The translations under genes and the position numbers were made by a program. From contig JBPCPI010000109.1 of the NCBI GenBank assembly GCA_050999295.1, positions 1-14,514 on the forward strand: DNA of 14,514 nt. Direction: 5' to 3'. Shown here piece after piece: positions 1-7,113 of the stretch; position 1 is the first letter of the stretch, and each line of letters opens with the position of its first letter. The stretch is from JACCQS01 sp050999295 (GTDB lineage: Bacteria; Actinomycetota; Actinomycetes; Mycobacteriales; Geodermatophilaceae). The notes below the pieces were generated by a model. That model was given only the letters and a program-made list of their open reading frames with translations. It did no database searches and was not told the DNA's origin.

Positions 1-2
1 TC

Positions 3-116
3 CCGTACGTCCCACCCGATCCGGAACTCGTCGCCTACAACGCCTACCTGACCCAACTCAACGAGGCTGCCGCTGCCAAGCAAACCGCCAAAGAGGGGTC
101 ACGCCGTGCCCGCTGA
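3..116 (+). CDS. C-terminal end of an unrecognised protein (partial)
   Basis: Frame 3 is open from the window edge to a TGA at 114-116 and encodes 37 residues. It starts PYVPPDPELVAYNAYL and ends in a basic tail. The stop lies 8 nt inside the next gene, which starts at 106, so the two are probably cotranscribed and translationally coupled. A hydrophilic, Pro-rich then charged tail could be the cytosolic end of a membrane protein, but too little is visible to name a family. The reading frame is supported by the tight overlap with the DUF3817 gene and by early stops in frame 1. Confidence 0.5.
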   Translation, partial: PYVPPDPELVAYNAYLTQLNEAAAAKQTAKEGSRRAR

Positions 117-444
117 CGGCACCGGCATGGCAGCCCGCACAAATGCGGCGTTGCTCCGCTACCGCGTCATCGCGATCGTCGTGGGGATCGGGCTGCTCGC
201 CCTGGTGCTGATCGGAATGCCACTGAAGTATCTCGGCGACAATTCGAGCGTCGTCGCGATCGTCGGCCCTGCCCATGGGGCGCTCTACGTGCTCTATCTG
301 ATCGCCGCCTTCGAGCTTTCCCAGCGCAGCAAGTGGTCCTGGAAGGGCACCCTCGCGGTGCTGTTGGCCGGCACCATCCCGTTCCTGTCCTTCGTCGCCG
401 AGCGGATTGTGACTAGGACCGTCCAAGCTCAACGGCGGCTCTAG
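106..444 (+). CDS. DUF3817 family integral membrane protein
   Basis: This is a 112-residue protein with three predicted membrane segments at about residues 19-39, 47-69 and 80-98. It carries marks I associate with DUF3817: a GPAHG motif at the start of the second helix (residues 54-58) and IPFLSFVAER after the third (91-100). The function of the family is unknown. The GTG at 106 is preceded by an AGAGGGG Shine-Dalgarno run at 92-98. An internal ATG at residue 8 is a possible alternative start. It overlaps the upstream gene by 11 bases. It converges on the cyclase operon with only 23 bp between stops (445-467), where I see no strong terminator. Confidence 0.85.
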   Translation: MPADGTGMAARTNAALLRYRVIAIVVGIGLLALVLIGMPLKYLGDNSSVVAIVGPAHGALYVLYLIAAFELSQRSKWSWKGTLAVLLAGTIPFLSFVAERIVTRTVQAQRRL

Positions 445-467
445 CCCACCGTCGCTGGGGCCTACGC

Positions 468-2084
468 CTACCCCGTCCGGCTGTGATCCTCGACGGCGGG
501 CTGAGATCCGGTGGGTACGACCCGTCTGTTCTGCTTGGCCGCATACATAGCCCTGTCCGCGGCGCGTAACAGACTCGATCCAGCTTCGGACGTCAGCCCG
601 GTGGCGACCCCAACGCTCACGGTCAGAGTCGAGCCGAGCGCTGCCGAGACGGCATTGACCATGCGTTGCGCCACCTCCCCCGCGGCGGATCGGTCCATCC
701 CTTCCAGCACGGCGACGAACTCGTCGCCTCCCAACCGGGCGACCAAGTCGCCGGACCGGACCTGGCCGGTCAGGGCGCCAGCCACGACCTGCAGAATCCG
801 ATCCCCTGCCTCATGACCATGAGCGTCGTTGACCGCCTTGAGCCGATCCACATCCACGGCGATCATGGCCACCACTGCCGTGTCCGTAGCCGACGTGCCG
901 AGTTCGGCCATCCGGTCATCGAAGGCTCGCCGGTTACCGACCCCGGTCAACGCGTCGGTATTGGCCAGGACTCGGACCCGGTCTCGCTCGTGGGTGACCC
1001 GCTCGAGGACCTGCAGGGACCGGGCGTGATGCAGGGTGCGCAGCCGCTGGTGCCACAGCGTCTCGGTGAGCTGGTTGCCGTAGGCCAGGGCCGCGCGTGC
1101 CGAGTCCGATCCGGACTGAGCCAGCAATGTTGCCTGGGTGTGGTAGGCCGCGGATGCCGTCAGCCAGGTAGCGTACTCGGGCAGAGCACTGATCGCCTGC
1201 TCCGCGGCATTCAGAGCATCGGAGTGCTGACCGGCGCGGTCGAGTGCCCGGGCAAGGAAGGGCAGCGCGAACGCGTGGCTTTCCCGATTGCCTTGCCCTT
1301 CCAGCGCCTTCAGCGCATCGCGTATCCGCATCACCACGGCCTGATCGTCCCCGCCGTTGGTATCTGCGCAAGCCAGGAGCACGCCGGCGTGCGCGGCATA
1401 GGGCTTTGCGTCATCGGTGGCCGCGTACTCCAGCGCCATCGCTGCATGCCCAGCTGCGATGACGCAGTTCTCGCTTGCGCCGGCGCCGTCCCCGATACGC
1501 AGCAGTTCCAGCGTCCAGTTCAGATGCATTACGGCAAGATTGACCAGACTGGCCGCGGCGCGGTCGACGATGACATCGGTTGTGGCCGTGGCCGCGGCGA
1601 AGGCTGCCTCGAAGTGCGGACCGGCGAGCTCATAGAGCCGCAACTCGTGATAGCCGGCCCCGAGGCAGTTGTGCGCCGAAGCCAGGACGAAGCCTTCGGT
1701 GACCTCGTTGGCCAGCATTGCCTCAGCCTGGGCGAGATCATGGAGGATCGAGTCCAGGTCGGCGGCCTGCGGATTCGTCTCGCCCAGCCGAATGTTCTGC
1801 CAGGCCCGGAAGGCCAGTGCGATCGACCGCCAGCCAGCCAGCTCAGCCTGTGCTATCGGCGCCAGGGTTGCCCCGGTGCCTGCGGTGAGGGCGAGAATCC
1901 GCTCCGCGGTGCGCGCCGCATCCTCATGGTTACCTGTGGAATGTAGAGCGATGGCGCGGGCGTAGAGCATTCCCGGGCTCTCCGCGGCGAGGAGCTGCTC
2001 ATCGGCCAGGCCCAGCGCCTGCTCGCGATCACCGGTCTGGGCAAGGAGCATCAAGCGGATCACCTCAGTGAGGTTGTCGCTCAT
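468..2084 (-). CDS. TPR-like/GGDEF diguanylate cyclase, paralog 1 (third in operon)
   Basis: A 538-residue cytosolic protein predicted to make c-di-GMP from two GTP. Residues 1 to about 345 are Ala/Leu-rich paired helices of TPR type, without signal peptide or membrane segment. Residues 346-372 look like a short coiled linker, followed by a GGDEF domain from ANTDALTGVGNRRAF (374-388). Metal/substrate residues D411, N419 and D420, the NDAHGHEAGD block (419-428), the active-site GGDEF at 452-456 and an I-site RSGD at 443-446, exactly five residues upstream, are all present, so the enzyme should be active and product-inhibited. There is no EAL or HD-GYP domain. ATG 2084 has an AAAGGAG run about 15 nt upstream, which is long spacing. 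The gene follows paralog 2 after 59 bp. The signal sensed is unknown. Confidence 0.9.
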   Translation of the reverse strand: MSDNLTEVIRLMLLAQTGDREQALGLADEQLLAAESPGMLYARAIALHSTGNHEDAARTAERILALTAGTGATLAPIAQAELAGWRSIALAFRAWQNIRLGETNPQAADLDSILHDLAQAEAMLANEVTEGFVLASAHNCLGAGYHELRLYELAGPHFEAAFAAATATTDVIVDRAAASLVNLAVMHLNWTLELLRIGDGAGASENCVIAAGHAAMALEYAATDDAKPYAAHAGVLLACADTNGGDDQAVVMRIRDALKALEGQGNRESHAFALPFLARALDRAGQHSDALNAAEQAISALPEYATWLTASAAYHTQATLLAQSGSDSARAALAYGNQLTETLWHQRLRTLHHARSLQVLERVTHERDRVRVLANTDALTGVGNRRAFDDRMAELGTSATDTAVVAMIAVDVDRLKAVNDAHGHEAGDRILQVVAGALTGQVRSGDLVARLGGDEFVAVLEGMDRSAAGEVAQRMVNAVSAALGSTLTVSVGVATGLTSEAGSSLLRAADRAMYAAKQNRRVVPTGSQPAVEDHSRTG

Positions 2085-2143
2085 AATGGTTGCCTCGGTC
2101 TCCTTTCGCGCAAGCTTGCACAGCGGCCGGCCTCCACCCCCGG

Positions 2144-3778
2144 TCAGTTCTGGTCCGCGACCACCGGTTGCTTTCCGGTCATGAGGATCCGCCGGTTCCG
2201 CTTGGCCGCGTACATGGCCCTGTCCGCCGCGCGCAGGAGGCTCGATCCGGCCTCGGATGCCGGGCCGGTGGCCACTCCCACGCTCACAGTGACAGTCGAG
2301 CCCAGCGCTGCCGAGACGGCGTCGACCATTCCCTGTGCCACCTCCTCAGCAGCGGCGCGGTCCAATCCTTGCAGCACTGCGGCGAACTCGTCGCCTCCCA
2401 ACCGGGCGACCAAGTCGCCGGGCCGGACCTGGCTGATAAGTGCGCCGGCCACGCCCTTCAGGGTGCGATCCCCTGCCTCGTGTCCACCGGCGTCATTGAT
2501 CGCCTTCAGCGCATCAACGTCCACGACAATCATGGCCACGTCGGGTGCGTCCGCACGCGCCATCGCCAGATTGGCCATCCGGACATCGAAGGCCCGCCGG
2601 TTCCCGACCCCGGTCAACGCATCGGTATTGGCCAGCACCTGAACCTGATCTCGTTCTAGGGTGACCCGTTCGAGGACTTGCATCGACCGGGCGTTGTGCA
2701 GGGTGCGCAGCCGCTGCCGCCACAGTTCCTCGGCAAGCTGATCACCGTAGGCCAAGGCCGCACGCGCCCAATCCGATCCGGACCGGGCGAGCAACGTCGC
2801 CAGGGTGTGGTAGGCCGGGGCAGCCGTCACCCAGCTGGCGTTGTCGGGCAGTGCACTGATGGCCTGCTTCGCCACTTCCTGGGCCTCGGTGTGCTGACCG
2901 GCCTGGTCCAATGCCCGGGCAAGGAACGGTAGCGCGAAGGCGCGGCTTTCACGTGCACCGCCTTCAAGCCCGTTCAGCTCAGCACGGATCCTGTCCGCCG
3001 ACATGAGCGGGTCCCCGCTGCCGCTTTCGGCGCAAGCGAGCATCAGTGCGATATGGGCGGCGTAGGGCAGTGTCTCGTCGGTGGTCGCGTACTTCTGCGC
3101 CAACGCCGCGTGCCGCGCTGCGATGTCGCTCTTCTCCTGCGCACCGACGGTGTCCCCGATGCGCAGCAGCTCCATCGACCAGTTCAGATGAATCGTGGTG
3201 AGGTTGACCTGACTGGCCACCGCGCGCTCCACGATGACATCCGGGGCAGCGGTCGCGGCAGCGAAGGCGAGCTCGTACTGCGGCCGAGCAAATTCAAAGA
3301 GCCGCAGCTCGCTGTAGCCATTGCCGAGGCAGGTGCGCGCCGACGCCATGACGAACCCATCGGGGACATCTTCGGGCAACAAGGCCTCGGCCTGAGTGAG
3401 ATCGTGCAGGATCGACTCCAGGTCGAAGGCCCGCCTGTCGCTCTCGCTGAACCGCAGCCGCGCCCAGGCCCGGAACGACAGGGCGATCGACCGCCATCCG
3501 TTGACCAGAGCCTGGTCCACCGGAGAGCCGTGAATGCCATCGCCGGCGGTGAGCGGGAGAATCCGCTCTGCGGTCCGCGCGGCACCCTCGGGGTCGCCCA
3601 TGGCAATCAGGGCGGCGGCCCGGACGTAGAGCATCCCAGGAGTCTCCGCAACCCGGAGATGCTCATCGGCGAGGGCAAGCGCCTGCTCGCGATGCCCCGT
3701 CTGGGCCAGGCGCAGGAGCCGGATCACTTCGGCAAGGCTGTCGTCCGTCCCCGCTCTTGGGTGGCTTGGTGCGTCCAC
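2144..3778 (-). CDS. TPR-like/GGDEF diguanylate cyclase, paralog 2 (middle of operon)
   Basis: A 544-residue paralog of its two neighbours with the same plan: helical TPR-like half (about 1-355), linker (356-383), and a GGDEF domain with ANTDALTGVGNRRAFD, D420/D422, N428-D429, I-site RPGD at 452-455 and GGDEF at 461-465. The residue before the conserved GH (G431) is His in paralog 1. The GTG start shares its first G with the TAG stop of paralog 3 (TAGTG), which implies translational coupling. No good Shine-Dalgarno is visible. The N-terminus carries about 11 extra residues relative to paralog 3. The C-terminus ends ADQN: compared with the ADQSRTG end of paralog 3, a base appears to be missing near 2146-2149, creating an early TGA. 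Confidence 0.9.
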   Translation of the reverse strand: MDAPSHPRAGTDDSLAEVIRLLRLAQTGHREQALALADEHLRVAETPGMLYVRAAALIAMGDPEGAARTAERILPLTAGDGIHGSPVDQALVNGWRSIALSFRAWARLRFSESDRRAFDLESILHDLTQAEALLPEDVPDGFVMASARTCLGNGYSELRLFEFARPQYELAFAAATAAPDVIVERAVASQVNLTTIHLNWSMELLRIGDTVGAQEKSDIAARHAALAQKYATTDETLPYAAHIALMLACAESGSGDPLMSADRIRAELNGLEGGARESRAFALPFLARALDQAGQHTEAQEVAKQAISALPDNASWVTAAPAYHTLATLLARSGSDWARAALAYGDQLAEELWRQRLRTLHNARSMQVLERVTLERDQVQVLANTDALTGVGNRRAFDVRMANLAMARADAPDVAMIVVDVDALKAINDAGGHEAGDRTLKGVAGALISQVRPGDLVARLGGDEFAAVLQGLDRAAAEEVAQGMVDAVSAALGSTVTVSVGVATGPASEAGSSLLRAADRAMYAAKRNRRILMTGKQPVVADQN

Positions 3779-5367
3779 TATCCGGTCCGGCTCTGATCGG
3801 CAACGACCGGCTGGGACCCGGTCATCACCACCCGCCTGCTTCGTTTGGCCGCGTACATCGCGCGGTCCGCCGCGCGCAACAGGCTCGATCCGGCCTCGGC
3901 CGCCGGTCCGGTGGCCACGCCCAGGCTCACGGTCACCGTCGAGCTCAGCGCTGCCGAGACCGCATCCACCATGCGTTGCGCCACCTCCCCCGCGGCGGCT
4001 CGGTCCATCCCGACCAGGACTGCGACGAACTCGTCGCCGCCCAACCGGGCCACCAAGTCGCCGGCGCGGACCTGGCTGGTCAGTGCGCCGGCCACGGCCT
4101 GCAGGGCGCGATCCCCTGCCTCGTGTCCACCGGCGTCATTGACTGCCTTGAGCCGGTCCACGTCCACGACGATCAGCGCGACCTCGGCCGAATCCGAATC
4201 CGACGCGGCCAGTTCGGCAATCCGGACATCGAAGGCCCGCCGGTTACCGACCCCGGTCAACGCATCGGTATTGGCCAGCACCTGGATCCGGTCCCGTTCC
4301 TGGGTGACCCGCTCGACGAACTGCCTGGCGCGAACGTCGTGCAGGGTTCGCAGTCGCTGCCGCCACATCGTCTCCGCGAGCTGATCACCGTAGGCCAGGG
4401 CCGCACGCGCCGAATCCGATCCGGACTCGACCAGCAATGTTGCCTGAGTGTGATAGGCCGCGGATGCCACCATCCACGTGGCGTCGGCGGGAAGTGCGCT
4501 GATGGCCTGCGTCGCGACCTCCAGAGCCTCGGTGTGCTGGCCGACTCGGCCCAGCGCCCGGGCCAGGAACGGCAGAGCGTACCCGCGGGTTTCCCGAAGG
4601 CCACGCCCTTCCAACACTTTCAGCGCGTCGCGGATCCCTTCCGCCTCCCGCCCCTCATTGCCGAAACTGGAGACGGCGCAGGCAAGGAGCAGGCCCGCAT
4701 GGTCGGCGTAGGACTGCGTATCGTCGGTTGTCGCATACTCCTGTGCCATCGCGGCATGCCGAGCGGCGATGACGCTCTTTTCCCGGGAGCCGCCACTGTC
4801 CCCGATGCGGTGCAGTTCCATCGACCAGTTCAGGTGCATCGTGGCGAGATTCAGCTGACTGGACACCGCACGATTGACGACGATCTCGTCGGGCCGGGCG
4901 GTAGCGGCGGCAAATGCGGCCTCGAAGTTGGGCCGGGCCAGCTCGTAGAGCCGCAACTCGTGGTAGCCGTTTCCTAGACAGGTGTGGGCCGTGGACAGGA
5001 CGAACCCGTCAAAGACACCGTCGGACACCATGGCCTCGGCCTCTGCGAGATCGTGCAGGATCGATTCCAGGTCGAAGAGCTGCCCATTGGTATCGATCAA
5101 CAGCAAGTGCTGCCAAGCCCGCAACGCCAGCGCGATCGACCGCCATCCGGTCATCTCGGTGCCGGCCGTGAGACCCAGCATCCGTTCCGCGCTACGTGCG
5201 GCCCCATCATGGTCGCCGAGGGAATGCAAGGTGACGGCCCGGGCGTAGAGAACTCCCGGGCTCTCTCCAGCGCGTAGCTGCTCATCAGCCAGGATCAACG
5301 CCTGCTCGCGCTCACCGGTCTGGGCAAGGCGCAGCAACCGAATCACTTCAGCGAAGCTGTCGTCCAT
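3778..5367 (-). CDS. TPR-like/GGDEF diguanylate cyclase, paralog 3 (first in operon)
   Basis: A 529-residue protein and the promoter-proximal member of the trio. It has a helical TPR-like N-terminal half (about 1-335), a linker, then a GGDEF domain with ANTDALTGVGNRRAFD, D402/D404, N410-D411, I-site RAGD at 434-437 and GGDEF at 443-447. The C-terminal SLGVATG and AADRAMYAAK blocks are typical of the fold. Between LTAG and GWRSIAL (about residue 70) it lacks ten residues present in both paralogs. ATG 5367 has only a weak AAGGGA about 14 nt upstream. Conserved catalytic and inhibitory sites predict a functional, feedback-controlled cyclase, while the ligand of the N-terminal half cannot be read from sequence. 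Confidence 0.9.
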   Translation of the reverse strand: MDDSFAEVIRLLRLAQTGEREQALILADEQLRAGESPGVLYARAVTLHSLGDHDGAARSAERMLGLTAGTEMTGWRSIALALRAWQHLLLIDTNGQLFDLESILHDLAEAEAMVSDGVFDGFVLSTAHTCLGNGYHELRLYELARPNFEAAFAAATARPDEIVVNRAVSSQLNLATMHLNWSMELHRIGDSGGSREKSVIAARHAAMAQEYATTDDTQSYADHAGLLLACAVSSFGNEGREAEGIRDALKVLEGRGLRETRGYALPFLARALGRVGQHTEALEVATQAISALPADATWMVASAAYHTQATLLVESGSDSARAALAYGDQLAETMWRQRLRTLHDVRARQFVERVTQERDRIQVLANTDALTGVGNRRAFDVRIAELAASDSDSAEVALIVVDVDRLKAVNDAGGHEAGDRALQAVAGALTSQVRAGDLVARLGGDEFVAVLVGMDRAAAGEVAQRMVDAVSAALSSTVTVSLGVATGPAAEAGSSLLRAADRAMYAAKRSRRVVMTGSQPVVADQSRTG

Positions 5368-5415
5368 GTGGGCGTTCAGTGTCCCTTCGTGTTCGCTGGC
5401 TCACCAACCGTGTCC

Positions 5416-5438
5416 ATCATGCCCGGCCTCACCATGAT
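5416..5438. promoter_or_regulatory. Dyad upstream of the cyclase operon
   Basis: ATCATG (5416-5421) and CATGAT (5433-5438) form a perfect 6-bp inverted repeat with an 11-bp spacer, 49-71 bp before the ATG of the first cyclase gene. The centre-to-centre spacing of 17 bp does not match two whole helical turns exactly but is compatible with a dimeric repressor or activator. No convincing -35/-10 pair for the operon was found in 5368-5500. The rest of the 274-bp gap (5368-5641) holds no supported gene. Confidence 0.3.
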
Positions 5439-5574
5439 CGTGTACCCACCCCAGGTGAACCCTTTTTCTGCCCGCAGATCCGCCCCAGATTCGTCACCCG
5501 CGCTGACCGCCGATCCCCCCTGGCGCGGCCTGCCGCACACCCGATTTCGCCGCCACCGGTGCGCTGAAACGCGA

Positions 5575-5609
5575 CGATGCCGACGCCCCCGCGGGGGACG
5601 CCGGCATCG
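5575..5609 (-). terminator. Stem-loop terminator after erpA
   Basis: CGATGCCG (5575-5582) pairs perfectly with CGGCATCG (5602-5609). The inside adds a C-G and a G-C pair, then four C-G pairs closing a 3-nt loop, with two mismatches along the stem. The hairpin begins 33 nt after the erpA stop codon in the direction of transcription. There is no long U-tract, as is common for actinobacterial terminators. It would also insulate the cyclase operon promoter from erpA readthrough. Confidence 0.6.
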
Positions 5610-5641
5610 ACAGGTTGGAGCGATGCGGACCGCTATGAACC

Positions 5642-6010
5642 TCAGTTGAAGGAGTCACCGCAGGCGCAGGAACCCTGCGCATTGGGGTTGTCGATCGTGA
5701 AACCCTGCTTCTCGATCGTGTCGACGAAGTCGATCACGGCGCCGCCGAGGAACGGTGCACTCTTGCGGTCGGTGACGACCTGCACCCCAGAGAAGTCCGC
5801 GACGACGTCGCCATCCAGCGAGCGCTCGTCAAAGAACAACTGATAGCGCAGACCGGAGCAGCCCCCTGGCTGTACGGCGATCCGCAGGCGCAGATCGTGG
5901 CGGCCCTCCTGGTCGATGAGCGCCTTGACCTTGGCGGCGGCTGGGTCGGACAGGACCACGCCGCTCAGCGGCTTGGTCCCCGTCGCAGTGGTGTCAGTGC
6001 TCGTCGTCAT
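5642..6010 (-). CDS. erpA: Iron-sulfur cluster insertion protein ErpA (A-type carrier, HesB/IscA family)
   Basis: This is a 122-residue A-type Fe-S carrier. The three cluster ligands are C51 in QPGGCSGL and C115/C117 in the C-terminal SCACGDSF, the standard C-x(63)-C-x-C arrangement. The first 16 residues are a variable Thr/Ser-rich lead. ATG 6010 is preceded by AGGAGGGC at ideal spacing (7 nt). A TATCAT -10 box candidate on this strand lies at 6105-6100. In known systems ErpA passes 4Fe-4S clusters to apo-proteins, and in this window the sulfite reductase and CysH are plausible clients (inference). The adjacent divergent DUF3043 gene matches the arrangement I recall for mycobacterial Rv2204c/Rv2206. 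Confidence 0.93.
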   Translation of the reverse strand: MTTSTDTTATGTKPLSGVVLSDPAAAKVKALIDQEGRHDLRLRIAVQPGGCSGLRYQLFFDERSLDGDVVADFSGVQVVTDRKSAPFLGGAVIDFVDTIEKQGFTIDNPNAQGSCACGDSFN

Positions 6011-6061
6011 GCCTTGCCCTCCTGGGCGCTAGTCCGGCGCATCTGCCCGTTCCGGTGGCGT

Positions 6062-6078
6062 CTGTTGAGAACCAACAG
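6062..6078. promoter_or_regulatory. CTGTTG-N5-CAACAG dyad in the erpA leader
   Basis: A perfect 6-bp inverted repeat with a 5-nt spacer sits between the putative erpA -10 (6105-6100) and its Shine-Dalgarno. On DNA it could be an operator. In RNA it would form a small hairpin in the 5' leader. It does not resemble the SufR box I know from mycobacteria. Confidence 0.3.
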
Positions 6079-6099
6079 CCTCCCCGCCCGGTCTGTTCC

Positions 6100-6105
6100 A
6101 TGATA
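6100..6105 (-). promoter_or_regulatory. Putative -10 box (TATCAT) of erpA
   Basis: TATCAT, reading the minus strand from 6105 to 6100, is the best -10 match upstream of erpA. It would give a leader of roughly 80 nt containing the 6062-6078 dyad. No clear TTGACA-like -35 lies at the right distance. Confidence 0.35.
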
Positions 6106-6146
6106 GGCCCCTCATCCTTGCAGGTGGCTTTCCCGCACCGGCCAGC

Positions 6147-6152
6147 TAGATT
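6147..6152 (+). promoter_or_regulatory. Putative -10 box (TAGATT) of the DUF3043 gene, leaderless
   Basis: TAGATT ends 6 nt before the GTG at 6159, so a start at the usual distance would place the first transcribed base on the start codon. There is no Shine-Dalgarno in the intervening sequence, which agrees with leaderless translation. No convincing -35 is seen. Confidence 0.45.
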
Positions 6153-6153
6153 G

Positions 6154-6183
6154 CCAGTGTGAAGCTGCCCAGTGTGAAGCTGC
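6154..6183 (+). repeat. 15-bp tandem duplication covering the start codon of the DUF3043 gene
   Basis: The unit CCAGTGTGAAGCTGC is present twice, perfectly and in tandem (6154-6168 and 6169-6183). Each copy carries the same in-frame GTG (6159 and 6174), so the protein begins with a doubled VKLP motif. Confidence 0.9.
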
Positions 6184-6782
6184 CCGGCCTCGGCCGACGC
6201 AAGGCCGACCAGGAAACCGAGCAGACCCACGTCGAGGACGCCCAACTGGAGTCCGCTGCGGTAGGAAAGGGTCGGCCCACGCCGAAGCGACGCGATGCGG
6301 AAGGACGACGGTCCGGGCCACCGCCGCCGCCACCCACGACGCGCAAGGAGGCCTACCGCCGGATGCGCGAGACGCAGGCTTCTGGCCGCAAGGACACCCG
6401 CGCTGCCGCCTCCGCAGGCGTGGAGTCCGCACTCCCCCGCCGCGATCAGGGCCCCGCCCGGAAACTGGTCCGCAACATCGTGGACTCGCGGCGAAACATC
6501 GGCAGCGTCTTCCTGCTGATCGCAGCGCTGGTACTGGTCGGCTACTTCATTCCGGATACGCGCGTTCGCAGTTACACCGTGCTGCTGTGGATGGCGTTCT
6601 TCGTCGCGATCATCGTGGATTCGATCTTTCTCGGCCGCCGGATCAAGCGGACGGTTGCCGAGCGGCTTCCGGATGCTCCGGAGTCCAACCGTGCGCTCAT
6701 CTGGTACGGCGTGACGAGGGCGACGATGGTGCGTCGCTGGCGTTTTCCCAAACCGGCGGTCTCGGTCGGCGACGCCATCTGA
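6159..6782 (+). CDS. DUF3043 family membrane protein
   Basis: A 207-residue protein with a long charged, Pro-rich N-terminal region (about 1-110, including six prolines at 54-59 and a TTRKEAYRRMRE stretch). Two membrane helices follow at about 113-131 and 138-157, then a short basic C-terminal tail containing PESNRALIWYGVTRA. This layout and the RKEAYRR and WYGVTRA signatures match DUF3043, a family of unknown function found next to erpA in actinobacteria (from memory). GTG 6159 is preferred because of the -10 box 6 nt upstream. The duplicated GTG at 6174 is an equally plausible start and would remove five residues. It converges on the 67-aa gene with 11 bp between stops. Confidence 0.85.
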   Translation: MKLPSVKLPGLGRRKADQETEQTHVEDAQLESAAVGKGRPTPKRRDAEGRRSGPPPPPPTTRKEAYRRMRETQASGRKDTRAAASAGVESALPRRDQGPARKLVRNIVDSRRNIGSVFLLIAALVLVGYFIPDTRVRSYTVLLWMAFFVAIIVDSIFLGRRIKRTVAERLPDAPESNRALIWYGVTRATMVRRWRFPKPAVSVGDAI

Positions 6783-6793
6783 CCGCTCGCAGA

Positions 6794-6997
6794 CTACTGC
6801 GCTGCCGAGAGGCTCATCGGGCCATAGATCTTCTTCTGGCCATCGAACAGGGATACTGCGGCAACGCCCTGCTCAGCAAGATCGGCATAGCTCAGCCCGA
6901 GCCAACTCTCGGCATCCGATCGGCTCTCGAAGGTCTCGGCATCGGGCGCGTCCAGCGTTGCGCCCGCCTCGTCCTCGTACCGCCACGTCCAACTCAT
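6794..6997 (-). CDS. Small conserved actinobacterial protein of unknown function
   Basis: This 67-residue acidic protein begins MSWTWRYEDEAG and ends IYGPMSLSAAQ, with a central SRSDAESWLGLSYADL stretch. I recall similar short proteins in many actinobacteria, annotated only as hypothetical. No Cys, membrane segment or catalytic motif is visible. No Shine-Dalgarno precedes ATG 6997, but a TAGCCT -10 candidate ends 6 nt before it, suggesting a leaderless message of its own rather than an operon with gcvT, which lies 116 bp upstream. The stop is 11 bp from that of the convergent DUF3043 gene. Composition matches its neighbours, so it is unlikely to be a chance ORF. Confidence 0.75.
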   Translation of the reverse strand: MSWTWRYEDEAGATLDAPDAETFESRSDAESWLGLSYADLAEQGVAAVSLFDGQKKIYGPMSLSAAQ

Positions 6998-7003
6998 CGG
7001 TAA

Positions 7004-7009
7004 AGGCTA
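7004..7009 (-). promoter_or_regulatory. Putative -10 box (TAGCCT) of the 67-aa gene, leaderless
   Basis: TAGCCT on the minus strand (7009 to 7004) ends 6 nt before ATG 6997, and no ribosome binding site intervenes. Confidence 0.35.
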
Positions 7010-7050
7010 ACGATCATCGTGGCGGAGCACTGGTACGGGCTGGCGGGGCA

Positions 7051-7076
7051 CGGCCGAGCGGCCGGGCGAAGCCGGC
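7051..7076 (-). terminator. Possible GC-rich terminator downstream of gcvT
   Basis: Two overlapping perfect 5-bp stems are possible: CGGCC/GGCCG (7051-7055 with 7060-7064, 4-nt loop) and GCCGG/CCGGC (7061-7065 with 7072-7076, 6-nt loop). They lie 38-63 nt after the gcvT stop and have no U-tract, so in this base composition they could be chance. Confidence 0.3.
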
Positions 7077-7113
7077 GTCGTCCCTGGCTGGGGTAGGACA
7101 GGCATCAGCGGGA

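Noticed and set aside
666..1946. 426-codon plus-strand ORF opposite cyclase paralog 1
   Set aside because: It is the shadow of a clear GGDEF gene in GC-rich DNA. Its protein has no recognisable domain, and the similar shadow at 3757-4977 exists only because the coding strands are paralogous.
3757..4977. 406-codon plus-strand ORF opposite cyclase paralog 3
   Set aside because: Same reasoning: antisense shadow of a paralogous coding strand, without a convincing start or domain.
5368..5649. 93-codon plus-strand ORF in the gap between the cyclase operon and erpA
   Set aside because: It crosses the strong hairpin terminator and both strands' regulatory sequence, and its product shows no family likeness.
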